Below are positions 8,982 through 17,027 of a stretch of DNA of 64,000 nt, in pieces. The stretch comes from Endozoicomonas euniceicola (GTDB lineage: Bacteria > Pseudomonadota > Gammaproteobacteria > Pseudomonadales > Endozoicomonadaceae). The stretch covers positions 4,837,001-4,901,000 of the forward strand of contig NZ_CP103300.1 of NCBI RefSeq assembly GCF_025562755.1, read 5' to 3'. How positions within the stretch are numbered: position 1 is the first letter of the stretch; each line of letters starts with the position of its first letter. The position numbers and the translations under genes were made by a program. The notes beneath the pieces are model-generated. The model made no database searches. It was not told the origin of the DNA and saw only the letters and a program-made list of their open reading frames with translations.

Positions 8982-9434
8982 ATGAAATGGATTTCTTATG
9001 TAGCAGGAATCGTTCTTGCTTTGTCCAGCCCTTTTCTCTCTGCGCAGGAAGCGCCCGTCAATATCAAGGACGTCGTCACAGTTAATACCCATCAGGCCAA
9101 GAGGCTGCATGAGCTGGGTGCTCTGTTTATCGATGTCCGCCCTCTGAGCCAGTGGCGTTGGGGAAGGGTTGACGGAGCCCATAATCTTGACCTGAAATCG
9201 GGCTTTCGGCAGCTTTTTATGCCAGGCACTCTGGACAAAAATACGCCCATCGTGATCTATGGGAACAGTACCTATCACATGCGTGGCGCTATCGCCAGTT
9301 ACCTTGCTGCGCTCTGGGGGTACAAACGTGTGTTTTTCTTCCGGGACGGTTACTACTCCTGGTTGGCACTGGATTTTCCTGTCACTCTGAAGTCTGACTC
9401 CAGACCTGAAGAAGTAGTCACCAGAAGACCCTGA
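8982..9434 (+). CDS. Periplasmic rhodanese-like protein, cysteine missing
   Basis: A signal peptide (MKWISYVAGIVLALSSPFLSA, cleaved near AQE) precedes one rhodanese-like domain with LFIDVRPLSQWRWGRVDGAHN and a C-terminal GYYSWLALDFPV. In sulfurtransferases the active-site loop carries Cys after VIY; here it reads VIYGNSTYHMRG, so no catalytic cysteine is present and sulfur transfer is unlikely. It may bind a partner or ligand instead. The gene stands alone between fliA and the ccm genes and has a weak ribosome binding site. The rhodanese fold is seen by motif; the role is unknown. Confidence 0.75.
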   Translation: MKWISYVAGIVLALSSPFLSAQEAPVNIKDVVTVNTHQAKRLHELGALFIDVRPLSQWRWGRVDGAHNLDLKSGFRQLFMPGTLDKNTPIVIYGNSTYHMRGAIASYLAALWGYKRVFFFRDGYYSWLALDFPVTLKSDSRPEEVVTRRP

Positions 9435-9479
9435 TCATTCACACGAATAACTACGCTATTTGATCGTTTCCTGTCTTTC

Positions 9480-9520
9480 TTATCCACAGATTTGAGTGTC
9501 TGACTCATGCCTGTGGATAA
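9480..9520. promoter_or_regulatory. Two perfect DnaA boxes in inverted orientation
   Basis: TTATCCACA (9480-9488) and its exact reverse complement TGTGGATAA (9512-9520) form 10-bp arms (with the adjoining G/C) around a second inverted repeat TGAGT (9493-9497) / ACTCA (9503-9507). Both match the strict DnaA consensus. CTGCTTTTTT follows, so a terminator-like hairpin is an alternative reading. The site lies about 155 bases before ccmC. Confidence 0.6.
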
Positions 9521-9676
9521 CTGCTTTTTTATCCTCTCTGCTGCTGAATTTGGTTTTCTGCCTTATTCGTCTGTGCATTTCAGGCAAAATCCGGTACTGT
9601 TTCGTTACCTACGACGATGAAAACTGCGTTTTCATAGTAAAAACTAATAAATAACAATGAGATAGTCTAAGCAGTA

Positions 9677-10429
9677 ATGAGCTGGCGTTTTTTTCACAGA
9701 CTGGGCTCTCCCAGATGGTTCTACGAAATCAGCGGTCGATGGCTGCCATGGTTGGCACTGTCAGCTGCACTGCTGATCCTTACAGGTTTGGGATGGGGAT
9801 TATTGTTTGCCCCGCCAGATTATCTTCAGGGAAACAGTTACCGGATCATCTTTCTGCACGTACCCAGTGCGTTTCTGGCTTCAGCCATCTACGCCATGAT
9901 GGCCATAGCAGCCGTTGTCAGCCTGGTCTGGAAGATAAAACTGGCGGATATAGCTTTGCAGTGCAGTGCTCCGATTGGTGCCTCATTCTGTTTTCTTGCC
10001 CTGGTGTCCGGTGCGGTATGGGGTAAACCCACCTGGGGTACCTGGTGGGTTTGGGACGCACGTCTTACATCAATGCTGATTCTTTTCTTTCTTTATCTGG
10101 GCGTTATTGCTTTAAGGGGGGCGATAAACGGAACTCATGCCGCAGCAAAAGCCTGTGCCATCCTGGCGCTGGTCGGAGTGGTCAATCTGCCCATCATTAA
10201 ATTTTCTGTTGAATGGTGGAATACTCTGCATCAGGGAGCAACACTCAAGCTGACCAGCAAGTCATCGATGGCACCGGAAATGCTGTGGCCGTTATTGATC
10301 TCTATTGTGGCCTTTTATCTGTTTTTTGCAGTGGTTCTGTTATTGCGAATGAGGGCTGAGATTCTAAGCCGGGAAAGGCGTACCCAATGGGTTCAGGCAT
10401 TACTGACACCCTCAGGAAGAACCGTATAA
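9677..10429 (+). CDS. ccmC: Heme exporter/handling protein CcmC
   Basis: Inner-membrane protein of System I cytochrome c maturation that presents heme to CcmE. Seen: six hydrophobic segments and the tryptophan-rich motif WGTWWVWDARLTS near residue 120, with flanking histidines (for example in IIFLHVPSAF) suited to heme ligation. Length of 250 residues is typical. It is the first ccm gene here; the ABC-type partners ccmA and ccmB, normally directly upstream, are not in the window. ccmD follows after about 70 bases. Confidence 0.95.
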   Translation: MSWRFFHRLGSPRWFYEISGRWLPWLALSAALLILTGLGWGLLFAPPDYLQGNSYRIIFLHVPSAFLASAIYAMMAIAAVVSLVWKIKLADIALQCSAPIGASFCFLALVSGAVWGKPTWGTWWVWDARLTSMLILFFLYLGVIALRGAINGTHAAAKACAILALVGVVNLPIIKFSVEWWNTLHQGATLKLTSKSSMAPEMLWPLLISIVAFYLFFAVVLLLRMRAEILSRERRTQWVQALLTPSGRTV

Positions 10430-10499
10430 CAACGGATAATAAACACGTTTCTTTTCTACTTCCGTAATAAGCAGAACAAGTTTGGGAGGAAGGTATTGA

Positions 10500-10784
10500 A
10501 TGTACTTTGACAGCTTAAGCAGTCTGATTGATATGGATGGACATGGAGCTTATGTCTGGGCCGTCTATGGAATCGGTTTACTGGTAATACTCTACAATAT
10601 TGGAGTTCCTTTGCTACGTCAGAAGCAGGTCATCCGTTCGATACAGTGCCATGGTCGTCGAACAAAAAAAGCAATAACAACACTAGGCAGATCGGTTCAG
10701 CCGGCCAGAAGTAATCCTGATGGAAGAGGTTCTGGTAGCGAGAAAGCGGTAGACAGTATGACGGACAGAGGGGAAGTAATATGA
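10500..10784 (+). CDS. ccmD: Heme exporter protein CcmD with C-terminal extension
   Basis: CcmD is a small single-span membrane protein that helps release holo-CcmE from the CcmABC complex. Seen: N-terminal FDSLSSLIDMDGHGAYVWAV, as in CcmD, then one membrane segment (about 20-38). At 94 residues it is longer than the usual 50-70 because of a basic, Ser/Gly/Arg-rich cytoplasmic tail. A strong GGAGGAAGG precedes the start. Its stop overlaps the ccmE start (ATGA), which supports the frame and translational coupling. Confidence 0.85.
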   Translation: MYFDSLSSLIDMDGHGAYVWAVYGIGLLVILYNIGVPLLRQKQVIRSIQCHGRRTKKAITTLGRSVQPARSNPDGRGSGSEKAVDSMTDRGEVI

Positions 10785-11248
10785 ACCCGGTTCGGCGACA
10801 GCGGTTAATTCTGGTCTTATTGCTGGTTTCCGGAGTGGGGCTGGCAGTAACGCTGATGATGCTGGCTTTGAAAGATAACATTAACCACTTCTACTCCCCT
10901 TCACAGATCGTTGCCGGAGAAGCGCCTCAGAACAGTCGTTTTCGTGCTGGCGGTATTGTTGTTCCTGGCTCAGTGAGAAGGGATGACAAGGGTCTGACCG
11001 TTTATTTCAAAATTACAGATGGCGCGGCAGAGGTGGAAGTTCAATACACCGGCATACTTCCCGACCTGTTCCGGGAGGGGCAGAGTGTTGTCGGAACCGG
11101 CAAGCTGGATGACAAACGTCGTTTTATTGCTGATGAAATTCTTGCCAAGCACGGTGCAGACTATATGCCGCCGGAAGTGCAAAAAGCGCTTGAAAATGCG
11201 GCTCCCCATCCTATTAAAAAACCAGCGGTGGAAGGAGACAAGCAGTGA
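10781..11248 (+). CDS. ccmE: Heme chaperone CcmE
   Basis: Membrane-anchored periplasmic chaperone that binds heme covalently through a histidine and passes it to CcmF/H. Seen: N-terminal anchor (RLILVLLLVSGVGLAVTLMML), OB-fold region with GGIVVPGSVRRD, and the heme-binding segment ILAKHGADYMPPEV carrying the conserved His and Tyr. Length of 155 residues is typical. It overlaps ccmD and ccmF by four bases each. Confidence 0.96.
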   Translation: MNPVRRQRLILVLLLVSGVGLAVTLMMLALKDNINHFYSPSQIVAGEAPQNSRFRAGGIVVPGSVRRDDKGLTVYFKITDGAAEVEVQYTGILPDLFREGQSVVGTGKLDDKRRFIADEILAKHGADYMPPEVQKALENAAPHPIKKPAVEGDKQ

Positions 11249-13233
11249 ATCCTGAACTCGGGCTTCTGGCACTGATCCTTGCATTTGTCATGGCGCTCCT
11301 GCAAGGCATAATCCCTCTGGCAGGCAGCTACATGGGCAAGCTGCGCTGGATGGCGATGGGCAGAACGCTGGCATTTGGGCAGTTTGCTTTTGTATTACTG
11401 TCGTTTATGTGTCTGGTGTATGCGTTTGTCAGTGATGACTTTTCTGTGGCGTATGTCGCTGGTAATTCCAATATTCTGTTGCCGTTGCAGTACAAAATTA
11501 CCGCCACCTGGGGAGGCCATGAAGGCTCTCTGTTGCTGTGGATTCTGGTGCTGGCAGGCTGGACACAGGCTGTCGCTATGTTCAGCTATCGCTTACCCCA
11601 TGAACTGTCGGCAAGAGTGCTGTCGGTACTGGGGCTGGTCAGCGTCGGCTTTTTGCTGTTTATCCTGTTTACCTCTAACCCGTTTGCCCGAATCCTGCCG
11701 TTTCCACCGTTGGACGGTAACGACCTGAATCCGCTGCTGCAGGATTTTGGCATGATTGTTCATCCGCCCATGTTGTATATGGGTTATGTCGGGTTTGCGG
11801 TTGCTTTCGCGTTTGCGATCGCTGCGCTCCTCGAAGGCAAAATGGACAGCGCCTGGGCGCGCTGGGCAAGACCCTGGACGACCGTGGCATGGTGCTTCAT
11901 GACCCTTGGTATTGCCCTTGGCAGCTGGTGGGCCTATTACGAACTGGGCTGGGGCGGCTGGTGGTTCTGGGACCCGGTGGAAAATGCCTCGCTTATGCCG
12001 TGGCTGGTGGGTACTGCGTTGATGCACTCTCTGGCAGTGACAGAAAAAAGGGGATTGTTTAAAAGCTGGACATTGCTACTGGCGATCTTCACCTTTTCGT
12101 TAAGCCTGTTTGGCACTTTTCTGGTTCGCTCGGGCGTGCTGACGTCTGTGCATGCGTTTGCCAGCGACCCGGAGCGTGGCTTGTTTATACTGGTTTATCT
12201 GGTCGTGGTGGTGGGGGCGTCATTGACGCTGTTTGCTTTCAGAGCCCCACAGGCGCAAAACCGGATTGGTTTCGGCCTGCTGTCCAGAGAAACCTTTCTG
12301 CTGCTAAACAATGTGCTGCTGACCATTGCAGCGGCAACCGTGTTGCTGGGAACGCTGTTTCCTCTGATTCTCGATGCCTTGGATATGGGGCTGATCTCCG
12401 TGGGCCCTCCTTATTTCAATACACTTTTTGTACCGCTGTCGATGTTGTTGGCGCTCAGTCTTGGGGTTGGCCTGTTACTTAACTGGAAGGAAAATCTTAC
12501 TTTCTGGCTATGGTTGCAGGTGCGCTGGATTTTGCTGATGTCAGTGGTGGGAGGGTTTGTATTTAGCCTGCTCTACGGAGATAGCTTCCTGATCAGTGAA
12601 GCTCTGGCCATAGGGCTGGTGCTGTGGATTGTTTTAGCCATTGCCCGGGACATTATGAATAAAACCCGCCACAAAGGGCTGTGGCAGGGTATGAAAACAC
12701 TGAGGGCCAGCTATTACGGCATGCAGCTGGCTCATCTTGGGCTGGCTGTTACCTTTATTGGTGTGGCGATGAGTGCCGGTTATACGGTACAGAAAGATGT
12801 CCGCATGGCGCCGGGCGATATGGCTGCCTTGGGCGATTACACCTTCCGCTTCGACGGTATTCAGCGTCGGCAGGGGCCTAACTATCTGTCTGATTATGGC
12901 AGCGTAACGGTTTTTGAAGGTCAGCGGCAGGTGGCTCGTATGCATCCGGAAAAACGGCTTTATCAGGTGCAGAATATGCCTATGACAGAAGCCGCGATTC
13001 ATCCACGTCTGTCACGAGACCTCTATGTTGCACTGGGTGAAAGTCTGGGTGATGACAGCTGGGCGCTCAGGCTGCATGTAAAACCCTTTGTCCGTTTTAT
13101 CTGGCTGGGTGCGATCTTTATGGCGCTGGGTGGTTTTGTCGCTATTGCCGACCGACGTTACCGACTGCGGGTGACAAAACGACGATCAGCAATGGATTCC
13201 GGTAAGGACGATGCAGAAGGAGTCGCTGTGTGA
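11245..13233 (+). CDS. ccmF: Cytochrome c heme lyase subunit CcmF
   Basis: Large polytopic membrane protein that, with CcmH, attaches heme to apocytochrome c. Seen: about 14-15 hydrophobic segments, ATWGGHEGSLLLW near residue 90, the heme-handling WWD domain GWGGWWFWDPVENASLMPW near residue 235, and a periplasmic domain near the C-terminus before the last span. Length of 662 residues is normal. GTG start overlapping the ccmE stop. Confidence 0.97.
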   Translation: MNPELGLLALILAFVMALLQGIIPLAGSYMGKLRWMAMGRTLAFGQFAFVLLSFMCLVYAFVSDDFSVAYVAGNSNILLPLQYKITATWGGHEGSLLLWILVLAGWTQAVAMFSYRLPHELSARVLSVLGLVSVGFLLFILFTSNPFARILPFPPLDGNDLNPLLQDFGMIVHPPMLYMGYVGFAVAFAFAIAALLEGKMDSAWARWARPWTTVAWCFMTLGIALGSWWAYYELGWGGWWFWDPVENASLMPWLVGTALMHSLAVTEKRGLFKSWTLLLAIFTFSLSLFGTFLVRSGVLTSVHAFASDPERGLFILVYLVVVVGASLTLFAFRAPQAQNRIGFGLLSRETFLLLNNVLLTIAAATVLLGTLFPLILDALDMGLISVGPPYFNTLFVPLSMLLALSLGVGLLLNWKENLTFWLWLQVRWILLMSVVGGFVFSLLYGDSFLISEALAIGLVLWIVLAIARDIMNKTRHKGLWQGMKTLRASYYGMQLAHLGLAVTFIGVAMSAGYTVQKDVRMAPGDMAALGDYTFRFDGIQRRQGPNYLSDYGSVTVFEGQRQVARMHPEKRLYQVQNMPMTEAAIHPRLSRDLYVALGESLGDDSWALRLHVKPFVRFIWLGAIFMALGGFVAIADRRYRLRVTKRRSAMDSGKDDAEGVAV

Positions 13234-13766
13234 AGAAATGGACACTGGTGCCTCTGGTTTTATTTTTGGTGTTGTCCCTGCTGTTTTACCGGGCTCTGTT
13301 TCGGGAAAACAAAAATGACTTGCCTTCCGCATTGCTGAACAGACCTTTGCCGGAGTTTCAGTTGCCAGCTGTGTTAAATCCTGAGCGTTTAATAACGGCA
13401 AAAGAGCTTACAGGAGAGGTCTTTTTGCTGAACGTCTGGGGCTCGTGGTGTGTCGCCTGCCGGATTGAACACCCATACCTGTTGGAACTGGCTGAACAGG
13501 GCGTCACGATTTATGGCGTGAACTACAAGGATGAACAGGCTGACGCCCGGCAATGGCTGAAACTCCAGGATGACCCTTATGTCTTAAGTGTCGCCGATGT
13601 GGATGGCAGACTGGGCATTGATCTGGGGGTTTATGGCGCGCCGGAAACCTTTCTGGTTGATCAGCAGGGTATGATCCGCTACAGGCATATTGGCATAGTG
13701 GACAAGCGGGTCTGGGAGGAAGACCTGAAGCCCCGTTATCAGGCTTTGCAGAAGGAGTCAGGCTGA
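13230..13766 (+). CDS. ccmG: Thiol:disulfide interchange protein CcmG/DsbE
   Basis: Membrane-anchored thioredoxin-like protein that keeps the apocytochrome CXXCH cysteines reduced for heme attachment. Seen: N-terminal anchor, thioredoxin fold with active site WGSWCVACRIEHPYL (WCxxC) near residue 75, and GAPETFLVDQQGMIRYRHIG with the cis-proline loop. Starts at GTG overlapping the ccmF stop and ends one base before ccmH. Confidence 0.95.
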   Translation: MKKWTLVPLVLFLVLSLLFYRALFRENKNDLPSALLNRPLPEFQLPAVLNPERLITAKELTGEVFLLNVWGSWCVACRIEHPYLLELAEQGVTIYGVNYKDEQADARQWLKLQDDPYVLSVADVDGRLGIDLGVYGAPETFLVDQQGMIRYRHIGIVDKRVWEEDLKPRYQALQKESG

Positions 13767-14240
13767 ATGCTTCAGGTCATCCGATACGTTATTTCTCTGC
13801 TAACGTTGTCTTTGTGGGCGATGGCAGCGAATGCCGCCGCAATAGACGACTATGTATTTGCAACGCCGGAACAGCAGAGCCGGTTTATTCAACTGACGAC
13901 AGAGTTACGCTGTCCACAATGCCAGAACCAGTCGATTGCCGATTCCAACGCCACCATTTCAGAAGACTTGCGTCGTGAAGTCTATCGACTGATTGGTGAA
14001 GGCAAGGAGGATCAGGATATTATCCGCTTTATGCAGGAGCGCTATGGTGACTTTGTTCTCTACAAACCCCGGCTTAATGCTCAAACCCTGTTGCTCTGGT
14101 TTGGCCCCTTACTCCTGCTGATCATGGCGCTGGTGATTCTGGTCGTGATCGTAAAAAGGCACCGTAAAGCTGACCAGCCCTGTGTGCTGGATAAAACGGA
14201 ACAGGCTGAGCTGGATAACATTCTGGACGGTAAACAATGA
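13767..14240 (+). CDS. ccmH: Cytochrome c maturation thiol protein CcmH
   Basis: Periplasmic, membrane-tethered redox protein of the CcmF/H lyase complex. Seen: signal peptide (cleaved near NAAA), the LRCPQCQNQSIADSNA motif with its CxxC, the three-helix domain that follows, and a C-terminal membrane span (LLLWFGPLLLLIMALVILVVI). 157 residues is the short CcmH form; the TPR part is a separate gene, ccmI. Confidence 0.95.
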   Translation: MLQVIRYVISLLTLSLWAMAANAAAIDDYVFATPEQQSRFIQLTTELRCPQCQNQSIADSNATISEDLRREVYRLIGEGKEDQDIIRFMQERYGDFVLYKPRLNAQTLLLWFGPLLLLIMALVILVVIVKRHRKADQPCVLDKTEQAELDNILDGKQ

Positions 14241-15397
14241 TAATGAATTTCTGGTTTTCTGCCGGTTTACTGATCATGGCTGCCATTGCACTGGCAGTAG
14301 TGCCTTTGCTAGTTAAACGTCGAAAGTCGTTTGGTGCAACAGCTCAGGAAATCAATATAGAGCAATTTCGGGAACAACAGAAAGAGCTGGAAACACAGCT
14401 TAATCAAGGACTGATTGCTCCTGCCCTGGCAAATGAAATGCGTACAGAGCTTGAGAAAAAGCTGTTGAGTGATGTGCCGGCAGGACACCGTAAAGGCTTC
14501 GACGTTCGTCCCGGCGTTGTCATGTCGGCCCTGATTGTGCTGCTGATCCCTCTGATGGTATTGCCACTTTACTGGAAGCTGGGTGCACAAACTGAACTGC
14601 AGGTGGCAGAAGCGCTGGTAAAGCCAGAGCTGAATTCAAATTCACTACTGGAGACCCTGGAGAGCTGGCAACAAAAGAAGCCTGACAACCCTCAGGCATT
14701 GTATCTGCTGGGCGGACGCTATCTGGCTCTGGGGCGAATGGAGGATTCGGTGCAGGCTTTCCGTCGCTTTTATCAACTGACTGGCAGTGACCAGGGAGCA
14801 GCCCAGTTGGCTCAGGTGTTGTATCTGAAAAACAATAGCCGGTTTGATACAGAGGTCAGCCAGCTGTTGCACGAAGCTTTGACGCGCAACGAATTTAATA
14901 CGACAGCTCTGGGGATGCAGGGCATCGCTGCCTTTGAACAAAAAGACTATACCGGTGCGCTGGCAGCCTGGGATAAAGCCCTTTCCGTTGAGACTGATCC
15001 GGAGGCTCGGGAGTCGTTGCTGACAGGTATTAATCAGGCGAAAAAGATGCTGGGCGAACCCTTACCCGCTGTCAGGGTCAGGGTATCGCTGGCACCAGAA
15101 ATTCAGTCTCTGCCGGGGAATACAAGGGTGATGGTATTTGCCCGGGCTAAAGAGGGACGTATGCCCTTAGCGGTGAAGCCTGTTCTGGTATCAGAATTGC
15201 CGGGGGAAGTGGTTCTGGACGACAGCACAGCCATGATGATGGGGGGCAGTAAGTTGTCGGAAACAAAGCTGCTTGATGTGGTGGCGACAATAAGCCTTTC
15301 CGGCGACGTGATGAACCCTGATTACAAAGGTGAAGTGAAGTCTGTCCGGCCTGAAAGTAAAGAAGTGGTTGAGCTGTTGATACGGCCTGCAGGATAA
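14237..15397 (+). CDS. ccmI: Apocytochrome c chaperone CcmI (TPR protein)
   Basis: Membrane-bound protein that holds the apocytochrome for heme ligation. Seen: N-terminal span, a short cytoplasmic helical region, a second span near residue 100, then TPR-like helices (about 130-270; ALYLLGGRYLALGRMEDSVQAF) and a C-terminal beta-rich domain ending ELLIRPAG. The start overlaps the ccmH stop (ATGA). It closes the ccm gene run; no clear terminator follows. Confidence 0.92.
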   Translation: MIMNFWFSAGLLIMAAIALAVVPLLVKRRKSFGATAQEINIEQFREQQKELETQLNQGLIAPALANEMRTELEKKLLSDVPAGHRKGFDVRPGVVMSALIVLLIPLMVLPLYWKLGAQTELQVAEALVKPELNSNSLLETLESWQQKKPDNPQALYLLGGRYLALGRMEDSVQAFRRFYQLTGSDQGAAQLAQVLYLKNNSRFDTEVSQLLHEALTRNEFNTTALGMQGIAAFEQKDYTGALAAWDKALSVETDPEARESLLTGINQAKKMLGEPLPAVRVRVSLAPEIQSLPGNTRVMVFARAKEGRMPLAVKPVLVSELPGEVVLDDSTAMMMGGSKLSETKLLDVVATISLSGDVMNPDYKGEVKSVRPESKEVVELLIRPAG

Positions 15398-15533
15398 GTC
15401 TGCAAGTTGTATTGGTTTGATTCTATTGCCGAATGATTCAGTGTTTTCTGCGGCAAGGTGGCTTGATATTGTCGAGCGCTTTCTGTGGGGTTTGCTATGC
15501 TCAATGCGCAAATAATAACCAGAAGGTATCCTT

Positions 15534-15872
15534 ATGAATCAAGGTTCAGAGTCGAGTCAAACTGAAACACTCGAAAACAGGGTAGAGCGTCTGGAATACA
15601 GTGTTCTCAGTACACAGTCAATCCTGAAAAATCTGCTTCTCAGCAGTACTAAGCAACAACTCACCCTTGAGCGTATTGAAGACAGGCTGGAAAAACACGA
15701 TCACCGAATGGATCAAATGGATCAGCGCATGGATAAAATGGAACAACGCATGGATAAAATGGAACAACGTATGGATAAAATGGATAAAAAGATCGACGTT
15801 AACCAGCAGGAAAACCGTGAGCGCTTCGACCAGTTGGAACTACTGATCCGCCAACATTTCCCAAAAAACTGA
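15534..15872 (+). CDS. Coiled-coil protein with Met-rich heptad-type repeat (112 aa)
   Basis: No named family recognised. The whole product is predicted coiled coil: LENRVERLEYSVLSTQ, then repeats of RMDKMEQ with hydrophobic Met every three to four residues (about 58-85), and a charged tail. AAGGT lies before the ATG. The protein repeats correspond to a 21-bp DNA repeat of four units, so copy number may vary between strains. It has no signal peptide and no membrane span. Similar small coiled-coil proteins are often annotated as hypothetical or as DUF1640/t-SNARE-like. Confidence 0.7.
   Translation: MNQGSESSQTETLENRVERLEYSVLSTQSILKNLLLSSTKQQLTLERIEDRLEKHDHRMDQMDQRMDKMEQRMDKMEQRMDKMDKKIDVNQQENRERFDQLELLIRQHFPKN
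15705..15788 (+). repeat. Four tandem 21-bp units inside the coiled-coil gene
   Basis: Units start at 15705, 15726, 15747 and 15768. Units two and three are identical (CGCATGGATAAAATGGAACA, plus a final A); the outer units carry a few changes. Being a multiple of three, expansion would keep the frame. Confidence 0.85.
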
Positions 15873-16106
15873 ATCATTCCCTTGCTTTTTCTTTTATTGA
15901 AGGAGCAAGCTCTGTCTCATTATTCCCTTTCGCACGAATCGTTTGGTTACGGGCAGAGTAGCAGAATAAGAATGGTTTACCCTCTTTCCTTCATTTGACA
16001 GAAGCATCATTGCCTTCTGACAAATAGTCAGGCTGATTTCAGGTCAGCCTTCATATCTTTCTCTCTTACTTTGTTTTTCCTCTCTAATCAGTCAGGTACA
16101 CCTGCT

Positions 16107-16638
16107 ATGGTTAAATTTTTTCGCAGTTGGCTGCTTGCCTTTATTGGGTTCACTGAGTTCTGTGCCGGTTTTGGCGATGACAGCTAAAGAATGTGTGGAG
16201 CTTCAGAAACAGCACGCTGACAATCAATTTGAAGAGTTGATGGCTGTACAGGAAAAGTTTATTACTTCGCTGCGGTTAGATCTTCATAGTGAAAAGTTCA
16301 AGCGCGTTATGAAAGAAGAGAAAAATAAGAACAAATACTTCGAGCTCTCACTGAAGAAGTTTTCTGATGAATTGGGGAAAAAATTTCCCGAGCTTGCCAG
16401 TGAAATACCTGCGCTGGAGGAATCTCAATACCAAGTTGAAACTCTTGGCAGATGCTATATGTATGGTCGGGTTTATGAGGCTGACGCAGAGATTCTTAAA
16501 TGGCGTTACTATCCTATTAAAGAAACTGACGAACCCTTGGTAGGTTATATTTGGCCGGATCCGAACGCGAAGGTAGAAATGGTAAGAAAGTACCAGAATT
16601 CGCTCATGTGGCAGAGGCCAAAAACTGTCGTTTGTTAA
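16107..16638 (+). pseudogene. Secreted hypothetical, frameshifted at a T6 tract
   Basis: The ATG at 16107 starts MVKFFRSWLLAF and stops at 16185. One base shorter at the TTTTTT tract (16116-16121) the same ATG would read MVKFFAVGCLPLLGSLSSVP, giving a normal signal peptide and joining the long frame that runs to 16638. As sequenced, that frame has only a TTG start at 16135. The mature part (MTAKECVELQKQHADNQFEE onward) is helical, Lys/Glu-rich and contains Cys residues including the last one, VVC. I do not recognise it. The break may be a real mutation, a slippage switch or a sequencing error. Confidence 0.55.
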
Positions 16639-16639
16639 A

Positions 16640-16966
16640 GTGTTGAAGATAGCCTTTGCCGTCATCACCTATGCTGTAAAGACTGCGGGTATAGATACTC
16701 CCTTTCTGGACATACTTTCTGATGGCGTGAAAACACTGCCTGAAAATATTAATATTGATGTCAATCCAAGGGATATTAGTGTGCGAGGTGAACTAAGCCC
16801 GCAACACAAGGCCACCTACCTTGATGATATCAAGCTCGACCGGATTAAAATGGAGGTTGAAGAAGATATCTATCCAATGGTCAGGGGAGATCAGATGACC
16901 ATTAAAAGCATCATGTACTCCGATGTGGAGACTTTTTCCCTCACCATGATGAGCATTAATGCGTAA
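16640..16966 (+). CDS. Hypothetical protein, doubtful start (108 aa)
   Basis: The frame begins with GTG two bases after the previous stop and has no clear ribosome binding site, so it could be coupled to the gene before it or be part of a decayed gene. The product starts with a short hydrophobic stretch (MLKIAFAVITYAV) and continues with an acidic region (VNPRDISVRGELSPQHKATY). No family recognised. A 32-bp repeat begins at its stop codon and recurs after the next ORF. Confidence 0.35.
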   Translation: MLKIAFAVITYAVKTAGIDTPFLDILSDGVKTLPENINIDVNPRDISVRGELSPQHKATYLDDIKLDRIKMEVEEDIYPMVRGDQMTIKSIMYSDVETFSLTMMSINA

Positions 16967-16993
16967 CAGGCTGCAGGGATGCAGTTTGTAACC
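16962..16993 (+). repeat. 32-bp direct repeat, copy 1
   Basis: CGTAACAG...GTAACC matches the copy at 17677-17708 at 28 of 32 positions. It overlaps the stop region of the upstream hypothetical ORF. Confidence 0.75.
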
Positions 16994-17027
16994 CTTATTT
17001 GAAGCCCCGCAGCCCGGGGTTCAGCAG

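Noticed and set aside
9480..9520. Replication origin
   Set aside because: Only two DnaA boxes, no AT-rich unwinding element beside them, and no dnaA, dnaN, gyrB, parAB or mnmG nearby.
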